From Pararhodobacter sp. (lineage in GTDB: Bacteria > Pseudomonadota > Alphaproteobacteria > Rhodobacterales > Rhodobacteraceae), in the NCBI GenBank assembly GCA_020832545.1, contig JAFIEK010000002.1, positions 62,001 through 126,000 of the forward strand: DNA of 64,000 bases. Direction: 5' to 3'. The position numbers and the translations under genes are program-made. This document shows positions 23,465 through 32,979 of this stretch, piece after piece. Below the pieces are notes generated by a model. It was not told where the DNA came from. It worked only from the letters and a program-made list of their open reading frames with translations, and ran no database searches. Position 1 is the stretch's first letter. Each line of letters opens with the position of its first letter.

Positions 23465-23662
23465 AAAACCCCGATCGCTGGTTGTCTGGTCGTTTCTTCA
23501 TTGTTTTTCGCATGAAGTCTGCGCGCCGACAACAGGCAAGCCTATCGCAAACAGGAAATACCGCGTGATGTTGCCGAAAACCGCCCGTCAGCGGCCCTCG
23601 GCTTGACATTCGCCAAGGGCGCGCGTCTTTTCGGCCGGCCCGCACCACTGACCGGACCTGCC

Positions 23663-24883
23663 ATGACCAGCCCCACACCGCCACTTCCCGCCGCTCCCGG
23701 CCAACCCGGCGCTGTCATCCGGACACAGTATATGGTGCTTGTCGCCGTCAGCCTTTGCCACATGATCAATGATGTCATGCAATCGCTTCTGGCGGCAATC
23801 TATCCACTGTTGCAGGCCGAATTCGCGCTCAGCTTCACACAGATCGGTTTGATGACGCTGGCGTTCATGGGCACGGCCTCGGTTCTGCAACCCTTGATCG
23901 GCCAGTTCATCGACCGCCGCCCGATGCCGCATTCGCTGGCGGCGGGAATGGGGGCCACATTGCTCGGGCTGATCTTCCTGGCGATGGGGCCGTCCTACGG
24001 CTGGCTTTTGGCCGGGGCGACGCTGATCGGCATCGGCTCGGCGGTGTTCCACCCCGAGGCAAGCCGCGTGGCTCGTGCTGCGGCGGGCGGCAAGTACGGC
24101 ACCGCGCAATCGCTGTTTCAGGTCGGGGGGAATACCGGGCATGCACTGGGGCCACTGCTGGCGGCATTCATCGTGGTACCTTTGGGCCGGGCAGCGGTGG
24201 GTGCCTTTGCGGCCCTTGCGCTGGTAGGCATGGCGATCCTTGCCGCCGTTGGCCGCTGGCACGAAGGCCAGCGCCGCGCCGCCGCCACACGCCCTGCCCC
24301 CGCTGTCGCCACCGCCCTGCCCCGCCGCAAGGTTGTTCTTGCTATTTCGATCCTGGCCTTTCTGGTCTTCTCCAAGAACATCTACACAGTCAGTATTTCC
24401 AGCTACTACATCTTCTTTCTGATCGAGCGCTTCGACCTTTCCACCCAAGCGGCGCAGGTGATGCTGTTCGTGTTTCTGGGTGCGGCGGCGCTGGGGGTGA
24501 TGCTGGGTGGCGTGATCGGCGACCGGTTCGGTGCGCGCTGGGTGATCTGGTTCTCGATTCTGGGCACATTGCCCTTCTCGCTTCTGCTGCCTCATGCCAG
24601 CCTGTTCTGGACCGGCGTTCTGACAATTGCGGTGGGTTTCATATTTGCTTCAGCATTTCCCGCCATCCTTGTCTTCGCGCAAGAGCTGGTGCCCGGGCGC
24701 GTGGGTCTGATTGCGGGTTTGTTCTTTGGGTTTGCCTTTGGCATCGGCGGCATCGCTGCGGCAGCGCTGGGGGTTCTGGCGGACGCGCGGGGGATCGAGT
24801 TTGTCTTTTGGGTCTGCTCATTCCTGCCCGCGCTGGGGTTGCTGACAGTCTTTCTGCCGCGCCTCAATCAGGCTGAAGCCTGA
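23663..24883 (+). CDS. MFS transporter, fosmidomycin-resistance (Fsr)-like
   Basis: 12-TM MFS; CHMINDVMQSLLAAIYPLLQAEFALSFTQIGLMTLAF is typical of the Fsr group. Confidence 0.87.
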   Translation: MTSPTPPLPAAPGQPGAVIRTQYMVLVAVSLCHMINDVMQSLLAAIYPLLQAEFALSFTQIGLMTLAFMGTASVLQPLIGQFIDRRPMPHSLAAGMGATLLGLIFLAMGPSYGWLLAGATLIGIGSAVFHPEASRVARAAAGGKYGTAQSLFQVGGNTGHALGPLLAAFIVVPLGRAAVGAFAALALVGMAILAAVGRWHEGQRRAAATRPAPAVATALPRRKVVLAISILAFLVFSKNIYTVSISSYYIFFLIERFDLSTQAAQVMLFVFLGAAALGVMLGGVIGDRFGARWVIWFSILGTLPFSLLLPHASLFWTGVLTIAVGFIFASAFPAILVFAQELVPGRVGLIAGLFFGFAFGIGGIAAAALGVLADARGIEFVFWVCSFLPALGLLTVFLPRLNQAEA

Positions 24884-24961
24884 GCCGTCATTGCCGAGAC
24901 CCGCCCCCGGTGCTATCTGGCCCGCATAATAATGCCTGTGTATCACAAGGAGCCCGCCCCG

Positions 24962-26362
24962 ATGGCGCAAGACTACATCATCAAGGATATTGCCCTGGCC
25001 GATTTTGGCCGCAAGGAAATCGCCATTGCGGAGACCGAGATGCCGGGGCTGATGGCCTGCCGCGATGAGTTCGGCACGGATAAGCCGCTCAAGGGCGCGC
25101 GCATCGCCGGCTCTTTGCACATGACCATTCAGACCGCCGTACTGATCGAAACGCTTGAGGCGTTGGGTGCAGATGTCCGCTGGGCATCATGCAACATTTT
25201 CTCCACCCAGGACCACGCCGCCGCTGCTATCGCGGCAGGCGGCACGCCGGTCTTCGCCGTCAAAGGCGAGACACTGGCCGAGTACTGGGAATACACCGAC
25301 AAAATTTTCCAGTTTGGTGGTGAAGGCGGCACAGCCAACATGATCCTGGATGACGGCGGCGATGCCACGCTCTACATCCTGATCGGCGCGCGGGTCGAGG
25401 CCGGTGAGACCGACCTGATCGCCACCCCCACCTCGGAGGAGGAGGAATTCCTCTTCGCCCAGATCCGCAAGCGGCTGGCGGCCAGCCCCGGCTGGTTTGC
25501 CAAACAGCGCGACGCCATCAAGGGCGTGAGCGAGGAAACCACCACGGGCGTGCATCGCCTCTATGATCTGCACAAGAAGGGCCTTCTGCCCTTCCCGGCC
25601 ATCAATGTGAATGACTCGGTCACCAAGTCGAAATTCGACAACAAATACGGCTGCAAGGAAAGCCTTGTTGATGGCATCCGCCGTGCGACCGATACGATGA
25701 TGGCGGGCAAGGTGGCTGTGGTCTGCGGCTATGGCGATGTGGGCAAGGGTTCGGCCGCCAGCCTCAGCGGAGCAGGTGCCCGGGTGAAAGTGACCGAGAT
25801 CGATCCGATCTGCGCTTTGCAGGCCGCAATGGACGGATACGAGGTCACCACGCTGGAAGATGTGGTCGAAACGGCCGATATCTTCATCACCACCACTGGC
25901 AACAAGGATGTCATCCGCATCGAGCATATGCGCGCGATGAAGGACATGGCCATCGTCGGCAACATCGGTCATTTCGACAACGAGATTCAGGTCGCGGCGC
26001 TGAAAAACCACAAATGGACCAATATCAAGGACCAGGTGGACATGATCGAACTGCCCTCGGGCAACAGGATGATCCTGCTCAGTGAAGGGCGGCTCTTGAA
26101 CCTCGGCAATGCCACCGGGCACCCCAGTTTCGTGATGTCGGCCAGCTTCACCAACCAGGTGCTGGCGCAGATCGAGCTGTGGACAAAGGGCAAGGACTAC
26201 GCGCCCGGCGTGTATATCCTGCCCAAGGCGCTGGACGAAAAAGTCGCCCGGCTGCATCTGGCCAGGATCGGCGTTAAACTGACCGAGCTGCGCGCCGATC
26301 AGGCAGACTACATCGGCGTTGCGGTGGACGGGCCCTTCAAGTCGGACCATTACCGCTACTGA
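24962..26362 (+). CDS. ahcY: Adenosylhomocysteinase
   Basis: [47 protein letters not shown] site; C-terminal [10 protein letters not shown]. Confidence 0.99.
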   Translation: MAQDYIIKDIALADFGRKEIAIAETEMPGLMACRDEFGTDKPLKGARIAGSLHMTIQTAVLIETLEALGADVRWASCNIFSTQDHAAAAIAAGGTPVFAVKGETLAEYWEYTDKIFQFGGEGGTANMILDDGGDATLYILIGARVEAGETDLIATPTSEEEEFLFAQIRKRLAASPGWFAKQRDAIKGVSEETTTGVHRLYDLHKKGLLPFPAINVNDSVTKSKFDNKYGCKESLVDGIRRATDTMMAGKVAVVCGYGDVGKGSAASLSGAGARVKVTEIDPICALQAAMDGYEVTTLEDVVETADIFITTTGNKDVIRIEHMRAMKDMAIVGNIGHFDNEIQVAALKNHKWTNIKDQVDMIELPSGNRMILLSEGRLLNLGNATGHPSFVMSASFTNQVLAQIELWTKGKDYAPGVYILPKALDEKVARLHLARIGVKLTELRADQADYIGVAVDGPFKSDHYRY

Positions 26363-26484
26363 GCCGCCAAGCGTCTGAAATGCATCCGGGGGCCGAAAAA
26401 ACCCCGTTCTGCATCCATAAGACCAGCACGCGCCGGGCTGGGATAAGAAACGGGGGCTCTGCCCCCGCCGCCCTACGGGCGCCT

Positions 26485-26556
26485 CTCCCCGGGATATTTT
26501 TGAGTAGATGAAGCAGGGGCGCTCCTCCCCGTTTCATCTTGCCACAAATACGCGGA
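26485..26556. repeat. Imperfect inverted repeat in the ahcY 3' intergenic region
   Basis: CCCCGGGATATTTTTGAGTAGATGAAGC faces GTTTCATCTTGCCACAAATACGCGG (reverse complement CCGCGTATTTGTGGCAAGATGAAAC). Confidence 0.6.
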
Positions 26557-26665
26557 GGTGAGCGGCGCCCGGGGGCCTTCCGCCGGGATAGGTTCCGGCG
26601 CCGAACACCGTCCCCCTGGCGCGAACAGTGAACCGGCCGCTGGCCCAAAGGGGGCGAAGCCCCCT

Positions 26666-26714
26666 GCGCCGGGATGCACGCGGGGAGGGTGGGCGGGAGC
26701 GGGCATCCCGGCGC
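26666..26714. repeat. Perfect 12-bp inverted repeat
   Basis: GCGCCGGGATGC (26666-26677) and GCATCCCGGCGC (26703-26714). Confidence 0.8.
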
Positions 26715-26723
26715 GGGCCCCCC

Positions 26724-26777
26724 GGGGGGGGGGGGGGGGGGGGGGGGGGCGCCCCCGGCCCCCCCCCCCCCCCCCCC
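26724..26777. repeat. Homopolymer pair G26 ... C19
   Basis: 26 consecutive G (26724-26749), short C/G spacer, 19 consecutive C (26759-26777). Confidence 0.9.
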
Positions 26778-26826
26778 GCGCCCGTCAGGGCGCATGAGTC
26801 AGCACGCCAGAACCGGAGCGCTTCAG

Positions 26827-27252
26827 TCAGTCCGCTTCAGCCAGTCCACCCATCCTGCACACCAGCGCCCATTGCGCATCCGTCACCGGCTGCACCGACA
26901 GTCGCATTGAGGTCACGAGCGACATTTCCGCCAGCTCCGGTGTAGCCTTGACCTCTTTGAGCGTCACCGGTCGCGGCAGGGGTTTCACCGCGCGGATATC
27001 CACACATTCCCAGCGCGGGTCCTCGGTGGTGCTGTCTGGATGGGCCAGCGCGCAAACCTCGGCGATGCCGACGATCTCCAGCCCGATGTTCGAATGGTAA
27101 AAGAACACCCGGTCGCCCAACTGCATCACCCGCATGTTGTTGCGCGCCTGATAGTTGCGCACCCCGTCCCATTCCTCGCCTTTCTCACCCTTCGCAACCA
27201 GATCGTCCCAGCCAAAGACATCAGGTTCGGACTTCATCAGCCAATATGCCAT
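26827..27252 (-). CDS. EVE domain-containing protein
   Basis: MAYWLMKSEPDVFGWDDL...WDGVRNYQARNNMRVMQLGDRVFFYHSN typical EVE/PUA-like fold. Confidence 0.93.
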   Translation of the reverse strand: MAYWLMKSEPDVFGWDDLVAKGEKGEEWDGVRNYQARNNMRVMQLGDRVFFYHSNIGLEIVGIAEVCALAHPDSTTEDPRWECVDIRAVKPLPRPVTLKEVKATPELAEMSLVTSMRLSVQPVTDAQWALVCRMGGLAEAD

Positions 27253-27527
27253 CAGCCGAGCACCTTCTTCCATTCCTCGATGCGCACATCGCCAAAAAGC
27301 CCGGCCTTGGCATAGGGGTCGTTGGCAGCCCAGCTTTCGGCCATTGCCCGGTTGGGCACATCGACGATCACCAGCGAGCCGATCATGCCGCCCTGAGGGT
27401 TCAGGAACGGCCCGCCATGCACCACAGCGCCCGTGTCGTCTATGTAGGCCAGATGGGCCGCGCGTGTTGCCGCGCGCAGGTCAGCATGGTCAGGCTTGTC
27501 GGTGCAGATGAGGGCAAAAAGGGGCAT
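27252..27527 (-). CDS. YciI family protein
   Basis: 91 aa; HGGPFLN...GSLVIVDVPNRAMAESWAANDPYAKAGLF; stop/start overlap with the EVE gene. Confidence 0.93.
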   Translation of the reverse strand: MPLFALICTDKPDHADLRAATRAAHLAYIDDTGAVVHGGPFLNPQGGMIGSLVIVDVPNRAMAESWAANDPYAKAGLFGDVRIEEWKKVLG

Positions 27528-27546
27528 GTCGTTTCTCTCCGGGTTG

Positions 27547-28632
27547 TCAGGCCTTGGCGCCGCGCTTTCCTGATCCGATCAGCGCCGGGGCCTTGGTGTC
27601 AAGGGGCCAGCGCGGGCGCGCGGACAGCGTAAGGTCATCGCGCGCGCCCGTTCGGAACCGTTCGATCCCGGCATAGGCGATCATCGCGGCGTTGTCGGTG
27701 CAAAGCGCAAGCGGTGGCGCAAGGAAGCTTGTACCCGCCTGCGCGGCGGTGTTTTCCAGCGCCGCGCGCAGGGTCTGGTTGGCCGCCACCCCGCCTGCCA
27801 CGGCAAACCCGGTGATCCCCTGGCTGGCCGCCAGCGCGCGGCGCGCTTTCTCGGCCAGGACATCGCGCACTGCCGCCTGAAAGCCTGCACACAGATCAGC
27901 GCGATCCGTGCGCGACAGACCGCCTTTTTTGGCCACCACTGCATCGCGGGCGCGCAGCAGGGCGGTTTTCAGCCCGGAGAACGACAGATCGCACCCGGCC
28001 CGGTCCAGAAGCGGGCGCGGAAAGGCAAAACGTGCCGGATCGCCCTTTCGCGCCTCAGCCTCGACCGAGGGGCCGCCGGGCTGAGGCAGACCCAGCAGCT
28101 TGGCAGTCTTGTCAAAGGCCTCGCCGGGCGCATCGTCGATGGTTCCGCCCAGTCGGGTAAAGCTGTCAGCGCCATCCACCCGCAGAAACTGGCAATGCCC
28201 GCCCGAGACCAGCAACATAAGGTAGGGAAAGGGCAGATCATCTGTCAGACGCGGGGTCAGGGCGTGGCCCGCCAGATGATTGACGCCCACCAGCGGCAGC
28301 CCGGTGGCCGCCGCCAGCCCCTTGGCCGCCATGACCCCCGCCAGAACACCACCGATCAGCCCCGGCCCAGCGGTGACGGCGATCGCGTCCAGATCGCGCA
28401 GCCCCAGTCCGGCCTGCGCCAGCGCCGCCTCGATCGTCAGATCCAGTTTTTCGACATGAGCGCGGGCCGCGATCTCGGGCACCACGCCACCGAACGCCGC
28501 ATGCAGCTCAGTCTGGCTGGCCACGACATTGGCCATGATCATCACAGGCTGACCGGGGCTATGGCGCACGACCGCAGCGGCGGTGTCGTCGCAGCTGGAT
28601 TCGATACCCAGAAATGTCAGCTGCCCGCTCAT
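27547..28632 (-). CDS. tsaD: tRNA N6-adenosine threonylcarbamoyltransferase TsaD
   Basis: [39 protein letters not shown]. Confidence 0.98.
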   Translation of the reverse strand: MSGQLTFLGIESSCDDTAAAVVRHSPGQPVMIMANVVASQTELHAAFGGVVPEIAARAHVEKLDLTIEAALAQAGLGLRDLDAIAVTAGPGLIGGVLAGVMAAKGLAAATGLPLVGVNHLAGHALTPRLTDDLPFPYLMLLVSGGHCQFLRVDGADSFTRLGGTIDDAPGEAFDKTAKLLGLPQPGGPSVEAEARKGDPARFAFPRPLLDRAGCDLSFSGLKTALLRARDAVVAKKGGLSRTDRADLCAGFQAAVRDVLAEKARRALAASQGITGFAVAGGVAANQTLRAALENTAAQAGTSFLAPPLALCTDNAAMIAYAGIERFRTGARDDLTLSARPRWPLDTKAPALIGSGKRGAKA

Positions 28633-28738
28633 GCCCGCCCGCTGTTGCACCTGCGCCCGCGCCGGAGGTATCATCCGGGCGCGCCGCAGACAATGGGCGT
28701 GCATTCAGTGGGCACCCTGCCCTGTCCAAAGGCCCGCC

Positions 28739-29455
28739 GTGACGCTCCCCCTGCTTTTGCTCACCCGCCCACGCGCCCAGTCCGAGCGTTTCGTCATCCT
28801 GTGTCGGCCGGAATGCCCGCCGCATCGGGTGCTGATTGCGCCTTTGTCTGAGATTGTGCCGGTAACACATGAACCAAACGCCCTGTTGCGCGCCGAGGCG
28901 CTGATCTTCACCTCACCCAATGCCGTAGCGGCAGTTCGGGCGACTGTCACCGGACTGCCCGCCTGGTGCGTCGGTCCCGGCACGGCGGCAGCAGCACGCG
29001 AGGCCGGGTTCAGGGTGCGCGAATCGGGCGGCGATGCCGGGCATCTTCTGACTGACCTTCGCCGCGCGGGGCCGGGCGAGCGGCTGGTGCATGCCCATGG
29101 CCGCCATCTGGCGCGCGATCTGGTGTCAGCCCTAGCGCCCGAGGGTTTTGATATCACGGGTGTCATGGTCTATGAGGCGCAACCGGTGCCTTGGGCTGGC
29201 GAGGTGCTGCCCGCGCTCAAAAGCGCAGATCGTGCCGTGGTGCCTCTGTTCTCGCCACGCGCAGCAGATGCCTTTGCGGCAAGGATGGGCGGGAATGTGA
29301 CCAGCGGACTGCGGATTGTCGCGATCAGCGCAAACTGCGCGGCACGCCTTCCACCTGACCTTCGCGCCCGCTGCATGATTGCTCAAACGCCCGATGCGGC
29401 GGCAATGTGCCGGGCCGTAGCGGAAGGATTGTCGCACAATGACCCCGAGCCTTGA
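28739..29455 (+). CDS. hemD: Uroporphyrinogen-III synthase
   Basis: GTG start; LLLTRPRAQSERF, LIFTSPNAVAAVRA, GFDITGVMVYEAQPV; divergent from tsaD, upstream of mitofilin-like and hemY genes. Confidence 0.88.
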   Translation: MTLPLLLLTRPRAQSERFVILCRPECPPHRVLIAPLSEIVPVTHEPNALLRAEALIFTSPNAVAAVRATVTGLPAWCVGPGTAAAAREAGFRVRESGGDAGHLLTDLRRAGPGERLVHAHGRHLARDLVSALAPEGFDITGVMVYEAQPVPWAGEVLPALKSADRAVVPLFSPRAADAFAARMGGNVTSGLRIVAISANCAARLPPDLRARCMIAQTPDAAAMCRAVAEGLSHNDPEP

Positions 29456-29519
29456 GGCCGGGCGCAGCAGCGACTAAGTTGTGTCTATTGGACCGCTCGT
29501 ATTCGCATCGGAGAACTAC

Positions 29520-30842
29520 ATGGCCAGACCCGGATCAGGAACCAGGCGCCCGCGCGCCAAGACCACCGGATCAGGCAAGACGCCCGCCGCCGAAGAGGCC
29601 ACAGTTGCGGGGACCGACCCGTCCACTTCGGATACCGGCCAGCCCACGGACGCTCCGACACGCAAACCGACCCGCAAAACCGAAACGCAGAAGTCAGTGA
29701 CCCCGGTTCAGCCTGAGCAGGACACCGGAGCCGCTGCGCCTGAAGCACCCCCTGAGACTGCCGCGCCTGAAGCGTCTGATCCGGCCACAACACCGCCAGA
29801 GGCCGCACAAGCGGCGCATGCCCCGGAGGCGTCTACCGCTTCCACGGACACCCCCCCGGACCAAAGCGCCGCTCCCGAGCCAGACGAGCCTGCGAAACCG
29901 GCCAGCGACCCCCCGTCGCCCACCCCTGAGCGGCGCGGCGGGCTGGTGCCGCTGGTGCTGGGCGGCGTGATTGCCGCTGCGATCGGGGCCGGTGCCGCGC
30001 TCTACCTCTTCCCGCAAGGCTGGCAGCCCACCGATACATCGGCACTGCAAACTCGACTGTCCGCACTGGAGTCGCGCGACAGCGGGGCCGATCTTGCACC
30101 GCTTGCCGACCGGCTGGACGCGCTGGAGGCAGCCATGCCGGACCTGCAACCCATCGAAAACCGGCTGGATGCGCTGGAAGCCCGCGAGCCGGGCACGGAC
30201 GCTGCCGCGCTGGAAGAACGGATCCGCGAGTTGGAAGGCACGCTTGCCCAGCGGATCGAGGCTGAGATCGCGGGCGCGCTGGAAGCTGCACGCGACGGAC
30301 AGACCGAGCAGGCACTGGCCATTGCAACCGCGCAGCAGGACCTGGAAAGAACCCAGGTCCGTATGGAGGCGCGCGCCGCACTTACGCAACTCGCCGCCGC
30401 CGCCGAAAGCGGCCAGCCCGCGCCTGATGCCCTGCCACCGCTCGCCGCTGTTACCGACCTGCCCCCCGCACTGGAAAATTTTCGCACCGGGTTGCCGGAG
30501 TTGCGGGCCCTGCAATCCAGCTTCACCTTCGCTGCACGCGACGCCCTTGCCGCCGCGCCAGTAGACGATGAAATCTCGGCCACCGAGCGGGTGATGCGCT
30601 TCCTGCGCACCCAGACCGGCGCACGCTCGCTGGTGCCGCGCGAAGGCGATGACACCGATGCCATTCTGTCGCGCGCCGAAGCACATCTGCGCGCCGCCGA
30701 CCTGTCTGCCACGCTGGCCGAGCTGAACGCCCTGCCCGACGCCCCCGCCGCCGCAATGGCCGACTGGCGCCAGCAGGCCGAGGCCCGCCAGGCCGCCCTG
30801 TCCGCGCTTGCCGAAGTGCAGGCGCGGATCGATTCACAGTAA
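29520..30842 (+). CDS. Mitofilin-like (COG4223) membrane protein
   Basis: Ala/Pro-rich N-terminus, one TM (GGLVPLVLGGVIAAAIGAGAALYLF), coiled coil, C-terminal mitofilin-like domain; hemD-X-hemY order. Confidence 0.85.
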   Translation: MARPGSGTRRPRAKTTGSGKTPAAEEATVAGTDPSTSDTGQPTDAPTRKPTRKTETQKSVTPVQPEQDTGAAAPEAPPETAAPEASDPATTPPEAAQAAHAPEASTASTDTPPDQSAAPEPDEPAKPASDPPSPTPERRGGLVPLVLGGVIAAAIGAGAALYLFPQGWQPTDTSALQTRLSALESRDSGADLAPLADRLDALEAAMPDLQPIENRLDALEAREPGTDAAALEERIRELEGTLAQRIEAEIAGALEAARDGQTEQALAIATAQQDLERTQVRMEARAALTQLAAAAESGQPAPDALPPLAAVTDLPPALENFRTGLPELRALQSSFTFAARDALAAAPVDDEISATERVMRFLRTQTGARSLVPREGDDTDAILSRAEAHLRAADLSATLAELNALPDAPAAAMADWRQQAEARQAALSALAEVQARIDSQ

Positions 30843-30852
30843 GGGAAACACC

Positions 30853-32424
30853 ATGTTCTGGATCATACTCAAGATCGCGGTGTTCCTGCTGGCTGTCGCT
30901 GGCCTGACGCTGGGGGCCGATGCGCTGCTGGACAGCGAGGCCGGGATCCGCATCTCTGTCGCCAATACCGAATTCACGCTCGGCCCCGTGCAGGCCGCAT
31001 TGGCGGCGCTGGTCATTCTGGCAGCGCTCTGGCTGCTGATGAAGCTGACAGGGCTGTTCGTGGCCACGCTGCGCTTTATCAATGGCGATGAAACCGCAAT
31101 CAGCCGGTATTTCGAAGCCTCGCGCAAGCGGCGCGGGCTGGAAGCGCTGACCGAGGGGTTTCTGGCCCTGGCCTCTGATGAGGGCGACAAGGCGGTGACC
31201 AAGGCCCGCAAAGCCGAAAAGCTTTTGGAAAACAAGACCCTGACCAACCTTCTGATGGCTCAGGCCGCGCGCAAGAAAGGCAACAATGCGCTGGCCGAGG
31301 ACTACTACAAACGCCTGCTGGAAGACGATCGCGCGCGATTTGTCGGCGTGCAGGGGCTGATGCGCCAGAAGCTCGAATCTGGCGATACTGACAAGGCGCG
31401 CAAGCTGGCCGAGAAAGCGCTGGCGCTGCAACCCGCACACGGCCCAACACAGGACATGCTGCTGCAAATGCAAAACAAGGCGGGTGACTGGCCGGGGGCC
31501 CGGCGCACGCTGAACGAAGCCAAGCGCACCGGGCGTTTGCCCAAGGATGTTTACAACCGCCGCGATGCCGTTCTGGCGCTGCAAGAGGCCGAGGCGCTGG
31601 CCGCAGAGGGCAATCTGACCATCGGCCAGGATCTGGCCATCGAGGCGAGTTCAGTTGCTCCCGGGCTGATCCCGGCGGCTGTAATGGCGGCACGTGCCCA
31701 TATTGCGCGCGGCAAGGGCAATACGGCCGCGAAAGTGCTGAAAAAGGCATGGCGGCTTCAGCCGCACCCCGAACTGGCGCAAGCCTTCGCCGAGATCGAA
31801 CCGGCAGAGCCTCCCGCTGGGCGTGTAAAGCGCATGGAAAAGCTGCTCAGCCTCAATGACGGCGATGAGGCACGCATGATTCGCGCCGAATTGCTGATCG
31901 CAGCCGAGGATTTTCCGGGTGCACGCCGTGTCATCGGTGATCTGCATGAAACCTCGCCAACCCAGCGCGTCATGACCATCATGGCAGCGATCGAGCGCGG
32001 TGAGGGATCGGAAGATGCAGTGGTGCGCGGCTGGCTGGCGCGCGCACTGATCGCGCCGCGCGGGCCGCAATGGGTCTGCGAAAATTGCCACCAGCTTCAT
32101 TCGCGCTGGCAGGCGGTTTGCGACAATTGCGAAAGTTTCGATACGCTGAGCTGGCGCAGTCCGCCAGACAGCTCCGGGCCCAGCGCTACCGGCACCGAGA
32201 TGCTGCCACTGATCGTCGGCGCGCTGTCCGCCCCCCCGGCGGATCGCCAGCCGGACCCTCAACCGGAACCTGAGCCAGCGCCGGAGCCCACCCCTGTGGA
32301 AGAGCCGGAACCTGCCTCGGCGACGGCGTCGGAACCGCCTGAAGAACCTGCAAAGCCCGTTGATACCGCCGCCCCCGAGGCCGGTGTGATCGACCTTGAC
32401 GAGACCCGCCGCCGCGGCATGTAA
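30853..32424 (+). CDS. hemY: HemY protein with C-terminal Cys4 zinc-ribbon-like module
   Basis: N-terminal two-TM HemY_N and TPRs; C-terminus WVCENCHQLHSRWQAVCDNCESFDTLSWRSP. Confidence 0.92.
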   Translation: MFWIILKIAVFLLAVAGLTLGADALLDSEAGIRISVANTEFTLGPVQAALAALVILAALWLLMKLTGLFVATLRFINGDETAISRYFEASRKRRGLEALTEGFLALASDEGDKAVTKARKAEKLLENKTLTNLLMAQAARKKGNNALAEDYYKRLLEDDRARFVGVQGLMRQKLESGDTDKARKLAEKALALQPAHGPTQDMLLQMQNKAGDWPGARRTLNEAKRTGRLPKDVYNRRDAVLALQEAEALAAEGNLTIGQDLAIEASSVAPGLIPAAVMAARAHIARGKGNTAAKVLKKAWRLQPHPELAQAFAEIEPAEPPAGRVKRMEKLLSLNDGDEARMIRAELLIAAEDFPGARRVIGDLHETSPTQRVMTIMAAIERGEGSEDAVVRGWLARALIAPRGPQWVCENCHQLHSRWQAVCDNCESFDTLSWRSPPDSSGPSATGTEMLPLIVGALSAPPADRQPDPQPEPEPAPEPTPVEEPEPASATASEPPEEPAKPVDTAAPEAGVIDLDETRRRGM

Positions 32425-32551
32425 CCCCGGCACTTTCAGCGCCGGAAAAATGAAATTGGGTCTGGATGCCCCCCTGCGGTGGTGCTAAACACCGCGCCAC
32501 ATCGTTGCCGCAAGCGGCGATGGGGCTAACTTTGCCCGCACCGAGAGAAGT

Positions 32552-32627
32552 GCCGCTGTAGCTCAGCTGGTAGAGCACGTCATTCGTAATGATGGGGTCG
32601 GGGGTTCGAGTCCCTTCAGCGGCACCA
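32552..32627 (+). tRNA. tRNA-Thr (CGT)
   Basis: GCCGCTGTAGCTCAGCTGGTAGAGCACGTCATTCGTAATGATGGGGTCGGGGGTTCGAGTCCCTTCAGCGGCACCA; anticodon CGT. Confidence 0.97.
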
Positions 32628-32895
32628 CTTCACTCAACCACTGATCGCGCAGCGGCGGGCAAGGGCAGAGGAAGCGCCTTGACAGGCGCTTGCAACGCGA
32701 TTGCTCTATCGCGTTTCGTGGCCCTGGAAAAAGCCGACGGTCAGGCGCTGACGGACTGCGTTTCAGCCCGCTGGTCAAGAATAAGGACGTCCGTCCTAGA
32801 AGCGGAATGTCCAAGGCGGTTTCGTTCCATGTCAACATTGCGCAGGGCGACATCATCGCCACCACCTCCCCCCCACTGATACGTCCGTACGCGCG

Positions 32896-32979
32896 CGCGC
32901 CGCCCCGGCGATGATGCGACCGTTGTGCGGCGCGAGCCTTTGCCGTAGCTTCGCGCCAAATGGAAAAGGGAGAGGTTTC
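32896..32979 (+). promoter_or_regulatory. Candidate structured 5' leader of metY with alternative hairpins
   Basis: CGCGCCGC/GCGGCGCG hairpin overlaps GGCGCGA/TCGCGCC hairpin; CCTTT in the second loop is complementary to AAAGG in the SD region. Confidence 0.45.

Noticed and set aside
24884-24961. Possible SAH riboswitch upstream of ahcY
   Set aside because: The 78-bp gap has no recognisable SAH-type stem/pseudoknot arrangement
26558-26945. Several overlapping ORFs across the G/C homopolymer tract
   Set aside because: They encode poly-Gly/poly-Pro from the homopolymers and have no protein-like composition outside the tract
29694-30712. Long antisense ORFs opposite the mitofilin-like gene
   Set aside because: Low-complexity Ser/Ala/Arg-rich products typical of the antisense frame of GC-rich genes
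32896-32979. Assigning the metY leader to SAM-II or SAM/SAH riboswitch classes
   Set aside because: Recalled consensus motifs of those classes are not present, so only a generic structured-leader candidate is claimed
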